Source: Eustoma russellianum
Taxonomy: Eukaryota > Streptophyta > Magnoliopsida > Gentianales > Gentianaceae
DNA: 64,000 nucleotides
Assembly (NCBI GenBank): GCA_036186865.1
Contig: AP025074.1
Location: 12,052,155 to 12,116,154, forward strand
Direction of reading: 5' to 3'
Positions 54,548 to 64,000 of this stretch are shown here, piece by piece. Below the pieces are notes generated by a model that was not told the DNA's origin, did not search any database, and was given only the letters and a program-made list of their open reading frames with translations. The first letter of the stretch is position 1; each line of letters opens with the position of its first letter. Position numbers and translations under genes: made by a program.

Positions 54548-57500
54548 TTAGTCAAAGAGCTGAGGATACTTCTCCCGCATTTGTTCTTCGAGCTCCCAAG
54601 TGGCTTCACGTTCCGTGTGATTGCTCCATTGAACCTTTACATACGGGATCACTCGCTTCCTCAACACTTGATCCTTTCGGTCCACAATTTTCACGGGTAC
54701 TTCCTCATATGTAACATCGTCCTTGAGTTCCAAAGGTTGAGCTTCAAGTACATGACTTGGATCCGCCACGTACTTTCTTAATTGTGACACGTGGAATACA
54801 TTGTGAACTTGTGCCAACACCGGGGTAATGCCAACCTATATGCCAAGGCTCCTACCTTCTCAAGTATTTCATAGGGACCAATGAAACGAGGGCTTAGCTT
54901 GCCTTTTACTCCAAACCTCATGACGCCCTTCGTAGGTGATACCTTCAAATAAACTTTATCACCCACATCAAAATCCAATGGTCGTCGTTTGGAATCTGCC
55001 CAACTCTTGCTACGGTCCTGAGCCGTCTTGAGTCTTTCCCGAATGACCTTACCTTCTCTAGCGTTTTCTCTAATAGCTCAGGTCCCGTGATGGTCCTCAC
55101 GCCCACTTCGTCCCAATAAACGGGGACCTACATTTCCTTCCATACAAAGCCTCAAAAGGAGCCATATCAATTGCGCTGTGCTGTGGTAAATTGTTAAGAA
55201 AACTCCATCAGCTTTACCATTCCATCCCAACTCCCTTTGAAATCCAGCACGCAAGCTCTTAGCATATCTTCCAAGGTTTGAATTGTCCGCTCGGACTGTC
55301 CATCAGTTTGGGGATGATATGCCGTACTCAACCTTAATTCTGTACCCATGGCTTCTTGAAATGCTGTCCAAAACTTAGATGTGAACCGTGAGTCTCGGTC
55401 GGATACTATACTTACCGGAACACCATGTAAGCTCACTATGTTCTCCATATACACATTCACTAGTTTGTCGAGAGGTGTCTCACTTGAAACGGGTAGGAAA
55501 TGGGCAGACTTTGTTAAACGGTCCACGATAACCCAAATCATGTCACATCCACTTCTTGTCTTTGGTAATCCGGCTACAAAATCCATTGTGACATGTTCCC
55601 ATTTCCATTCCGGAATTTCCAACGGCATCAACAATCCACCGGGTCTTGATGTTCCGCTTGACTTGTTGACACACACCAAACACCTCTCTATGAATTCCGC
55701 ATATGTCTCTTCATCCCAGACCACCAATAGTACGTTGAGATCTCTATACATCTTGGTGCTACCGGGGTGTATGATAACCTTGAATTATGAGCTTCTTGCA
55801 AAAACTTCTTCCTAAGTTCGTCAACATCCGAACGCATAATCTCTCCCTGAACCATAAGCTCCCATCATCCTTAGTCGAAATCCTTCAACTTGACTATGTT
55901 CACCCTTTCCATTATCTCACTTAAAGCCTTATCTCTCTTCTGTGCCTCCTTTATCCGATCAATCAAACTCGGGGTGATAGTCAAGGCTGTCAAAACATTC
56001 ACCGTGGATTCAATCAAATCTAAACCAAACTCCTCCATCTCTCTTTCCAGTGGTGATTGTCGTGCATGGCTGGACTTCCTACTTAAGGCGTCGGCTACCT
56101 TGTTAGCCTTTCCCGGGTGATAATGAATAGTTAGGTCGTAGTCTTTTAGCAACTTCCAACCATCTCCGCTGCCTCATATTCAATTCCTTCTGCTGAGAAC
56201 AAATACTTTAGGACTCTTATGATCCGTGAATACCGCGCACTTCTCTCCCATACAAATAATGCCGCCAAATCTTCAAGGCGAAACACACCGCGGCAAGTTC
56301 AAGATCATGTGTGGGATAGTTTTGTTCATAAGGCTTTAGCTGTCTTGAGGCATACGTGATGACTCGTTCGTTTTGCATTAAAACACAACCTAAAAAATAG
56401 GTGTTAGTCTAACTTAGGGATATATAAGATCATAACCTTATACTATAATTTACGTACCTAACCCGTTCTTTGACGCATCACTATAAATCACAAATCCATC
56501 CGTTCCAGAGGGTTGATGCCAATACTGGGGCTGTCGTTAATCTCTTCTTAAGCTCCGTGACACTTTGCTCGCATTCAGCCGTCCACTCAAACTTGGACTT
56601 CTTTTGAGTAAGGCGACTGAGAGGTACGGCAATCCTCGAGAATCCCTCAACGAATTTTCTGTAATAACCCGCTAGACCCAAGAAACTTCGCACTTCGTGT
56701 GACATTGGTTAGGTCTAGGCCATTCAGTTATAGGCTTCCACCTTCTTCGGGTCAACAGCAATCCCCTCTTCTGATATCACATGACCCAGGAAAGCTACAC
56801 TTCTTAACCAGAACTCACACTTGCTAAACTTTGCATAAAGTTGTTTTCTGCCTCAAAATGCCTAGTACGGTTCTCAAATGCTCAGTGTGAGTTTGCTCGT
56901 CAGGAGAATACACAAGGATATCATCTATGAATACCACTACAAACTTATCCAACTGTTCTCGAAAGACGGTATTCATAAGATCCATAAAAGCCGCAGGGGC
57001 ATTTGTCAATCCAAATGGCATCACTAAAAATTCATAGTGACCATACCTTGTGCGGAAAGCTGTCTTTGCGATGTCCTCGGCCTTCACTCGTATTGATGAT
57101 ATCCTGATCGGAGGTCAATCTTAGAGAAGATTTTAGCGCCCTTGAGTTGGTCAAACAAGTCCTCAATTCGTGGAAGGGGATACTTATTCTTGATGGGAAC
57201 TTTATTCAACTCTCTATAATCGATACACAGCCTCATGCTACCATCTTTCTTCTTTACAAACAACACAGGTGCTCCCCAAGCGACACACTAGGTCGGATAA
57301 ACTTCTTGTCCAATAACTCTTGCAATTGTTCCTTCAACTCTCTCAATTCCGCAGGAGCCATTCTATAAGGAGCTTTAGAAATAGGTTCAGTTACCGGGGA
57401 TCAAGTTAATCTTCAAACTCAACTTCTCTCGGAGGTGGCACTCCTGGTAAATCTTCCGGAAACACGTCAGAAATTCATTGACCACTCGAATTTGCTCCAT

Positions 57501-57985
57501 AGACGGACACCTCCTGAGTAACATCCATGGCATACACTAAGAATCCCTCAGCACCCTTCCTCAATGCTTTGCGTGCTTGTGCGACAGACACATATACCTT
57601 CTTGGGACTTTCTTTCGTTCTGCATCTCCTTGAAATATTACCTCCTCCATCTTATCATTTCTGATTGTCACTTGCTTCAACCGACAATCAATATTGGCGT
57701 GATTCTTAGCCAACCAGTCCATTCCTAATATAACGTCGAAGTCATACATCTGGAATAGGGATCAGTGTGTGGCAGAGAATGCTTGTCCTTCAAACTCCAA
57801 TTCGCAATCTCGATACTGCTGGATGAAACCATAATTCTGATCCTCGGCCGCTTGTACGCGATACGGAGTATCTAACCATTTCAGGCAAACTACCCAAGTG
57901 CTTAGTGAATCTCTTCGCTACGAAGGAATGGCTTGCGCCGCTATCGAAAAGTACATTGGCAGGCATCTTATTTACTAAAACGCAC
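54548..57985 (-). pseudogene. pol: Gypsy 2 pol: protease, RT, RNase H, integrase, chromodomain
   Basis: In order on the minus strand: protease VLFDSGASHSF (57930) and DFDVILGMDWL (57740); RT KKKDGSMRLCIDYRELN (57260) and active site VVFIDDILVYS (near 56930); RNase H with a 68-bp GT-AG segment inside the NGLGCVLM motif; integrase with MDFVAGLPKT, SDRDSRF and TDGQSERTIQ, so D, D and E are all present; and chromodomain YVKVQWSNHTEREATWELEE before the stop at 54548. Frame changes separate most of these blocks, for example near 55195, 55755, 56160 and 57090. Unlike gypsy 1, the RT motif FDQLKGAKIFSK is uninterrupted. Confidence 0.9.
56390..56457 (-). other. Intron-like GT-AG segment in RNase H (gypsy 2)
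   Basis: On the element strand a 68-bp AT-rich segment starts GTACGTAAATT and ends CTATTTTTTAG. Removing it rejoins a split Gly codon and gives SKNGLG then CVLMQN, exactly as in the uninterrupted gypsy 1 and gypsy 3 copies. The donor (GTACGTAA) and acceptor with T-run look like typical plant splice sites. Confidence 0.72.
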
Positions 57986-58068
57986 CTAAAGCCCATAAAG
58001 TTTTGCACACGAAAAGTTACGCACATAGACACTCACTCAATATGAATTAAACTTAGTTTAGAGGATAC
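57986..58068 (-). other. Intron-like GT-AG segment at the gag-protease boundary (gypsy 2)
   Basis: On the element strand an 83-bp segment starts GTATCCTCTAA and ends GGGCTTTAG, at the same protein position as the gypsy 1 segment (after DVVSG). Read through, it stops after two codons. After removal the frame is one base short of the expected join, which fits a single-base deletion just downstream. Confidence 0.65.
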
Positions 58069-59146
58069 CGCTAACTACATCGGTAGCCTCCTGCACATGT
58101 GTCCGTCATTAGATGTACACGGGCATTTGCTCGAGGGCTTCACTCTCGGCTGCTGAGCCGCCTCTCCAGGGTTATTCTTCTTCATCTCCGGACCAGTCTC
58201 TAATCAAGTGACCCACTTGGCCACATCGGAAACATGCTCCGACACTTTCCTACACTCTCCAACATGGTTCCTGCCGCAATGTGGACAAACTCCTATAGCC
58301 TGCTGAGCTACTTTGATTCTGGAGGTGGTAGCAGTCTCATGAAAATTCTCAACTGGCCCCTCTCTTCGGAATCTTGACCCAACGTCCGGGTCTTCCACCC
58401 ACTCTCACATCCTCCCTTGGTCTCTTGCCTCTATCAGACCCTCCAACACTAGCTGCTCTCGCCGCCACTCGGCGAAAATCACTTTCAACACGGTAACACG
58501 CATCTAGCATATCCTCATAAGTTTTCATCCCTGCATTCACTATCGCCGATTGTATCCTCGAATCCAAACCCCTCTCAAACTTTGTCATCTTAAGACGATT
58601 ATCAGACATAATCGCAGGGGCAAACTTACTAAGGCATGAAAACGATCTGCATACTCCGACACCGTCATCCTTCCTTGCTCCAGTCTGTCAAATGCTCTTA
58701 TCTTGTCCAATATTGCAGTCTCCGGTACATAGTACTTAAGGAACACATCACAAACTGAGTCCACGAGATCGGTGGAGTCATTCTTACACCATTCCTTCCC
58801 ACCATTCGCCAGCCTTGCCACTTAGAAGGGTGTGGCTAACTCAACTTTTATCTCATTCGGAACTTGCACCAGCCGGAAACATTTCTCAACCTCAGCCAAC
58901 CAATGCTGAGCCTCTTCAGATCCGTACATCCACCGACGAACTCCGGCACCCCATCTTCCTCATCTCTCCATAAAAGAACCTGATGTTATGCTGCGGCGGT
59001 GGTGGAGGCGGAGGCTGATGCTGCTGCACATACCCTTGTGCAATGACCGTCAGCGCATCAGTGAGTACTTGGGGTAAAACCACTTGTGGTGGCTGGTTCT
59101 CCTGTCCATTGCCAGAGTTGCCTGTGTTATCTCTTCTTGGAGGCAT
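58069..59146 (-). pseudogene. gag: Gypsy 2 gag, frameshifted
   Basis: The start is the ATG at 59146 (MPPRRDNTGNSG), followed by a Pro/Gln-rich stretch and FFYGEMRKMG, where a frame change falls. Later pieces hold the capsid C-terminal pattern (MTVSEYADRFHALV; NRLKMTKFERGLDSRIQ; YEDMLDACYRVE), a basic linker and CPHCGRNHVGEC, the first finger. The following CCHC knuckle is out of frame. All expected parts are present in order, broken by at least three frame changes. Confidence 0.86.
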
Positions 59147-59410
59147 ATTTCGCTGAAAGGTTAACATTTCATTAGTATTCAGTAAATACAAAGATTACTG
59201 AAAGCTCGAACGCGTGCTACTAGGTAAGGTGTGTAGTACAGCTATTAATACAAAGTTAGATAATAAGACGCGCTCGCACACACCCAACCCATATCATACT
59301 TAACCACTAAGATTAGTACTTATAACTAAGGATCAACCTTAAGGGAGAATCATAGCTTAAGAGTCTAAAAGATCATAAACTTAAGTTCCCGAATTAGATC
59401 TGAAGCCTAG

Positions 59411-59422
59411 GCTCTGATACCA
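59411..59422 (-). other. Primer binding site, initiator tRNA-Met (gypsy 2)
   Basis: The plus strand reads GCTCTGATACCA, two bases from the LTR end at 59425. Confidence 0.94.
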
Positions 59423-59424
59423 CC

Positions 59425-62016
59425 TGTAGCGCCCCAGCCCGATACTGTTATCGGAACCAGTGCACCCGCCGTAGTCTACTATGAGAACTACGAAGCGTCA
59501 AGCAGATCAAGCATACATCCTTCATAATGTAAGTTAAAACCAGCGGAAACGTCATAAAATCTAAACCTTCATTGTCAATTACAACCAGAAACTGCAGCGG
59601 AAATAAAACTGTTGTTCATCTAGCCAACATAGGTTTTAGAACAACATAATAACAATAAGTTTTCAAACTTAAACAAAATAGTCCAGCATCTATCTATTCC
59701 CTTGTCCATCGTCCCATTGAGCCCACTCGCCGTCGTCTTCGATAAATATCAACTCATAATCAGGCTCACCTGAAAAGGAGACAGAATGATTGTTCTTAGC
59801 GAAAACTTCGCCAGCAAGTAACCCGTCTATACACCCTACGGAATCACACACGTCGAGTCACCCAGTATAAAACATTGCCCAAAAATAAGGTGCTCGGGTT
59901 AACAAATAGCATCTTAATAAGAATTACTCAAAACAGATAAAGCACATATGTGAACACAGTTACGAGAACCAACATGTATTAAACAACGAATCACATAAGC
60001 AAGTCATAGACTAACCACATTTCTTGCATGTCAAGTCTTATGCTTCGTGTATCATGATGCATGTACTTCTTTAAAATCACACACAACACCCATGCATATG
60101 CCTTCTTTCATAAACATGTCATGCATGTCATTTCACAAACATTTCATCACTTTACATATCATTCTTCGCGTAGCAGAACTTTATACCCTGTGGGTGATCA
60201 GTCCACAGCCATCATAACTTTATACCCCCGTGCTGAAAGGTCCACGGCCCCATTACATATATCATATATCCGTGCTGATAGGTCCACGGCCCCATAAAAT
60301 ACTTCATTTCCCGTGCTGATAGGTCCACGGCCCCATAACATACTTTATACCCTGCTGTTGATTCACAGATCACGCTCTTTATACCCTGCTTTCGCAGACG
60401 TGACTTTTATACCCTGTGATCAACCAGCAGCCATTTTGTCTTTCGCAAACTTTACCTTTCTTGTTCTTTTGCAAAACATATCTCAAATCAAATGCAAGTG
60501 CCCATGTCATGATGCAGGATGCACAGATAGCTTCATATCAACATGTAGCACACACACACATACATCTTGTCTATCAAGGATATGGTTTTGCACCTCAAAC
60601 TCTCCCTAAACGTGTTTTACCAAGTCCATTTGTCTCACTTATTCACTAGAATTCAATCTTATGCTTACTTAATCAAACTTACCATCTACACCTCAAATAT
60701 ACCTCGAATACCCTTGCATTTTATGTTCAAAAGAAGTGTATAAAGTTATTACACTTACATAGGGCGCCTAAAGGGTCAAAATACTTCCAGAATACTTGGA
60801 ACACCACTTGAAGCGCCTAATGGTACATGAAGCGCCTCTACTAGGCGTTCGAAAGTGTTCGGGGATGATTCAGGACACATTGAACACCACATGAAGCGCC
60901 TAATGTGACATGAAGCGCCTCATGTAGGCGTTCGAAGTGTTCTGACGGTTCTAAATTTCAGTTTTTCTGTACGGGAAAGCTCCAGGACACATGGAACGCT
61001 ACATGAAGCGCCTATAGTGACATGAAGCGCCTCATGTAGGCGTTCGAAAGTGTTCTGACGATGCCAAACTGCAGTTTTTTCTGCAGTAACTTCCCACCCA
61101 ACTCCTTTCTTCTTCTTCAACCCTTCCATATTCAACTCTTAAAGATCCCTCTTAACATCTAAATTCATCATACTTAACATACATCTAATCATGAATTGAA
61201 GCTTAGTTGTGCCTAACAACATCCACTCTAACTCTTCAATCATTCACCATCTTCAAAGATTGTCATCAACAACAACCAACACCACAAGTCTACAACAATG
61301 TCAACTCTCATCCCTCAATTTCCTGCACATACTCTCAACGTCAAAGTGTAACAATCAACATAAGAGTAGAGCAAGACAATAAGCAAGTCAAGATATACAC
61401 ATTATGGGCATGCTTGACAACAACAAGCACCACACAACTATTTTCAGAGATATGGCCCAAAGAACAATACTTTGCACAATTAGCAACAAGACCTACATAT
61501 AACAAAGCATTTAAATAGTCAAGACAAGAATACCAATGTGTGATTCATGTTTTTCTCTTTGTAAGAACATAGGGCCTAAGTATCAAAATTTACATAAAGC
61601 GTATAGAAAGATTACTTGCCTTTGTTTCTAGTTAAGCTTACGGATTTACTGCAGAACTTTGATGAGAATGGAACCTAGAATGGCCTTTTCCTTCCTTCTC
61701 TTTCCTTTCTTCTTCTTCTTCCTCTCCTTTTCTCTTCTCTCTCTTTTTCTCAGAATTTTTTCCTTCTTCTTTTGTGGTATAACCGTCCAATATGGCTGAG
61801 ATGGGGAGGTTATACCAACTTTTGTAACTCCCTCAACTTCTAGTAGGGGCCTCTTAAGTAATTTCCCATACTTTCTTTTAATTCTACTTCTAACCCCTTT
61901 CTTTTGTTCTTCTATGTTTTGTGTAACTAAGTTACATTACCTACATAATTAATTAGGTTGCATTCAAGGTTGACCCAAGTATCGAAAGTTGCGCTTAAAA
62001 ATCACGGGGTGTAACA
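59425..62016 (-). repeat. Gypsy 2 5' LTR
   Basis: 2592 bp with the same ends as the 3' LTR. It carries the terminal module (59461-59472), the acidic peptide box (59690-59770), both repeat blocks, and the same TC-rich run near 61680-61750. Differences from the 3' LTR are largely gains of one base in short homopolymers. Confidence 0.94.
59690..59770 (-). CDS. Conserved LTR acidic peptide box, gypsy 2 5' LTR
   Basis: This is the counterpart of 52205-52285 with the same codons and stop. The frame is conserved although the surrounding LTR has many length differences. Confidence 0.48.
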   Translation of the reverse strand, partial: GEPDYELIFIEDDGEWAQWDDGQGNR

Positions 62017-62187
62017 TGAACTATCTCACAAGTCAGGGAACAATTGTGATGATTGCTGGAGCATTCTGGACGTTAACTACACTTCAGGTAAAATTCTGGA
62101 ATCAACTCATATCAACAACACACGGGAAGCTGAGACCACAAATCTCGGTTATAGAGGCTGCATCTAAACTGGGAACTTTTATGGGGG
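62017..62187 (+). pseudogene. Ty1/copia pol remnant, continuation after gypsy 2
   Basis: After the second TGAAC the frame from 51936 stays open for about 45 more codons, to the TAA near 62166, but the sequence no longer resembles a specific domain strongly. It ends where the Tork-like LTR begins at 62188. Confidence 0.55.
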
Positions 62188-62498
62188 TGTAAAAGGATTA
62201 GCATGAAGTATGGAATTATCCTTTTACATCACAATCATACCATACATAGGATTCTACTGGATATTCTTTATACAAAAGATAAACATGGAAGTTTCCATCT
62301 AAATAAGATTCGTATCAATCAAATCTCCAATCAAATAAATATCCAATCCCGTGATTCTATGGTATATGACAAAGCCGAGGTCTCTGCTCGGCACTTCTTC
62401 TATTCAGCTCGGCAGTTCTGCCTGGCATCAGCTCACAACTCTAAGTCTTGAGCTCAGCCTCTTCAGCTTGGCTGACTTTAGTTCCACCAACCCCAACA
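62188..62498 (-). repeat. Short LTR of a Tork-like Ty1/copia element
   Basis: On the element strand it starts TGTTGGGGTTGGTGG directly after the polypurine tract CCAAGTGGGAGATTT (62499-62513) and ends CCTTTTACA at 62188, 311 bp. An inverted repeat GTAAAAGGAT / ATCCTTTTAC lies at its 3' end. PPT plus TGTTGG is the typical arrangement for TNT1/Tork copia. The left boundary is inferred from the terminal CA; the second LTR is off the window. Confidence 0.75.
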
Positions 62499-63999
62499 AA
62501 ATCTCCCACTTGGAACTGACTTCAACTTAGACGCATCATGAATTTCTTCTTCTTTCGGACTGCCGCCATTTCAGCACTTTAATCAAGTAGCAAGACCAAG
62601 AGAAGCCTGCAGAACTCAAGCTTCTCTTTCGGAACAATATTTGTCATCATGTCTGTTGGATTCTGGCTTGTATGAATCTTCTCCAAGTCGAACTGTTTTG
62701 CCTCAAGCATATCTCTTATATAGTGGTATCTGATGTCAATATGTTTCATATTGCATGATAAGCAGAGTTTCTAACCAAGTGTATCGCACCTGACTATCAC
62801 TATCATCATAACATAGGAAACATACTTCTATATAAGTCCGTAAACACACATACATGTCCATACTTAATTCTAATCCATGTGCTAAATAAGGTCATAGACT
62901 TATAACATCTATAAGTTCATGCATAAACCATACTTTGATTCACTTAATCACCTCATAAACTTAAGGATATTCTAGCCATCACCTATGGGTAACATGATTA
63001 AGGTATGATGCATAAAACTTAGCTTTTCCATAAACTTGCATAACATGGCATTTTCATAAACATAATGATATCATATATTCATAAATGACCGTAGCACTTT
63101 CATAAGAATAATAACACATAGCCGACCTGAGGGTGCTTCAACTCATTCAGTAAACTCTTCAACCACACCAGTTCCTTGGTAGCTTCAACTGCTGCCACAT
63201 ACTCAGCTTCAGTTGTTGATAATGCTACAATTTCTACAATCTTGATACCCAAGTGATTACAGCACTGCCAAGCTTGAAAACATACCATGTAGTACTCTTG
63301 CGTTCATCAACGTCTCCAACCATATCAGAGTCTACAAAGCTGAGTGGGTTTAGATCATTTTTGCCGAATTGCAGTGTCAAGTCTTGCGTTCCCACTAAGT
63401 ACCTTAGTATCCACTTCACTGCAAGCCCAATGATCAGGACCAGGATTTGACATGAATCTGCTCACAACTCTCACTGCATGGGCTATGTCTGGTCGGGTGC
63501 ACACTATAGCATACATCAAGCTACCCATGGTTGAGGCATAGGGTACTTTCTTCATTCGTTCAAGTTCATCCTTCGTCTTAGGACATTGCTTTTTTGACAA
63601 ATTCTTGAACTGTCCTGCTAAAGGTGTAGACACCGGTTTTGCATTCTCCATATTGAATCTTTTCAATACCTTGGAAATGTAATCTCTTTGGCTCAGCCTC
63701 AGCACTTGATTCTTCCTGTATCTTTCAATACTGAGTCCCAGTATCTTCTTCGTCGAGCCAAGATCCTTCATGGAGAATTTTTCAGCTAATTGTTCATTCA
63801 GCTTCTTGATCTCAGTAGTGCTTCCTTCTGCTATTAACATGTCATCAACATAAAGTAGGAGGATAATGTACAAACCTTCAAATCTCTAGAAGTAACAGCA
63901 GTGATCACCATGGCAGCGCTTGTAGCCGACCTCTGCCATAAAGTTGTCAAACTTCTTATACTACTAAGGACCATACTGTTGATGACATTGAAAAACTCG
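62499..63999 (-). pseudogene. pol: Tork-like Ty1/copia pol: RT and RNase H (runs off right edge)
   Basis: On the minus strand from the right edge: KKFDNFMAEVGYKRCH, then the RT active site LLLYVDDMLIA (near 63860), EKFSMKDLGSTKKILG and MENAKPVSTPL, then RNase H with VDSDMVGD (near 63330) and LSTTEAEYVAAVEA (near 63210). After ELKHPQVGYVLLF the frame stops near 63100. About 300 bp of AT-rich sequence follow, and the domain resumes near 62800 with DSQ and AIHLVRNSAYH, then KHIDIRYHYIRDMLEA and KIHTSQNPTDMM, ending just before the PPT. A frameshift also falls near 63355. Confidence 0.87.
62802..63105. other. AT-rich insertion of about 300 bp within Tork-like RNase H
   Basis: It separates two adjacent RNase H motifs. 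TTATGA occurs at both edges on the element strand, and TTTATGAA-like words recur through it. There are no clear GT-AG ends and no terminal repeats I can prove, so it may be a small insertion or a rearranged segment. Confidence 0.5.
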
Positions 64000-64000
64000 A

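Larger units (their letters stand above)
51937..62016 (-). mobile_element. Gypsy 2: complete-structure Ty3/gypsy chromovirus with frame damage
   Basis: A 10.1 kb minus-strand element: 5' LTR 59425-62016, primer site 59411-59422, gag from 59146, pol to 54548 with chromodomain, polypurine tract about 54503-54523, 3' LTR 51937-54502, duplication TGAAC. It is close to gypsy 1 in domain order but a separate family by LTR. Many frame changes are seen, yet the two LTRs differ chiefly by one-base length changes in homopolymers, so part of the damage may be consensus error. Two GT-AG intron-like segments are present (57986-58068 and 56390-56457). Confidence 0.94.

Noticed and set aside
1..64000. Host genes, tRNA, rRNA, CRISPR arrays, Helitron or MITE ends
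   Set aside because: I looked for domain patterns, clover-leaf boxes, direct-repeat arrays with spacers and terminal signatures and found none I could defend.

Overview
This window is plant nuclear DNA made almost entirely of transposable elements nested inside one another. The evidence is four Ty3/gypsy chromovirus-type elements primed by initiator tRNA-Met, SIRE-like and Tork-like Ty1/copia elements, a plant L1-type LINE with an RNase H domain, an Au/TS-type SINE tail, and an endogenous caulimovirid (pararetrovirus). I saw no host protein gene, rRNA, tRNA or CRISPR array. The species cannot be named from the sequence; an angiosperm, probably a eudicot, is my inference.

Layout from left to right. 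1-18221 is a SIRE-like copia complex with three LTR copies' worth of structure: the 3' internal end of one copy (1-186), a full 3.05 kb LTR (187-3232), a primer site and gag remnant, and a 5'-truncated LTR (16242-18221). A gypsy element (gypsy 1, 3409-15434, + strand, target duplication ATTTA) sits inside the gag remnant. The SIRE complex lies inside the 3' LTR of a minus-strand gypsy element (gypsy 4, 18222-25150, a 5.35 kb LTR with only 1.4 kb of internal sequence). Gypsy 4 in turn sits in the 3' part of the pararetrovirus. A third gypsy (gypsy 3, 25377-37027, + strand, duplication ACCTC) also interrupts the pararetrovirus and itself carries a solo SIRE LTR (27606-30669, minus, duplication GACAT). 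The pararetrovirus coding region (minus strand) then runs from 37028 to about 42464, with its leader reaching about 42860. TA/TG microsatellites follow, then a minus-strand LINE (about 42936-49207), a second TA microsatellite, about 1.4 kb of mostly unassigned DNA containing a SINE fragment, and a + strand copia pol remnant (about 50640-51936 and 62017-62187). That remnant is split by a minus-strand gypsy (gypsy 2, 51937-62016, duplication TGAAC) and followed by a minus-strand Tork-like copia with a short LTR (62188 to the right edge).

All coding regions are damaged to some degree. Gypsy 1 is the best preserved: one gag-pol frame with three nonsense changes and no frameshift beyond two short GT-AG segments. 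Gypsy 2, gypsy 3, the pararetrovirus and the LINE carry many stops and frame changes. Nothing here looks able to express a complete product.

The most interesting signals are these. (1) Short AT-rich GT...AG segments interrupt gypsy gag-pol at three sites; removing them restores the protein alignment exactly at two sites and in both elements, apart from one single-base deletion, at the third. One of the sites, at the gag-protease boundary, is shared by gypsy 1 and gypsy 2 and carries an in-frame stop when unspliced. (2) A short acidic peptide is encoded near the 3' end of the LTR in all four gypsy families, with mostly synonymous differences inside each pair of families. (3) All four gypsy LTRs share a terminal module although the rest of the LTRs differ. 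(4) SIRE LTRs carry a repeated palindrome, and the LINE 3' region carries three related hairpins.
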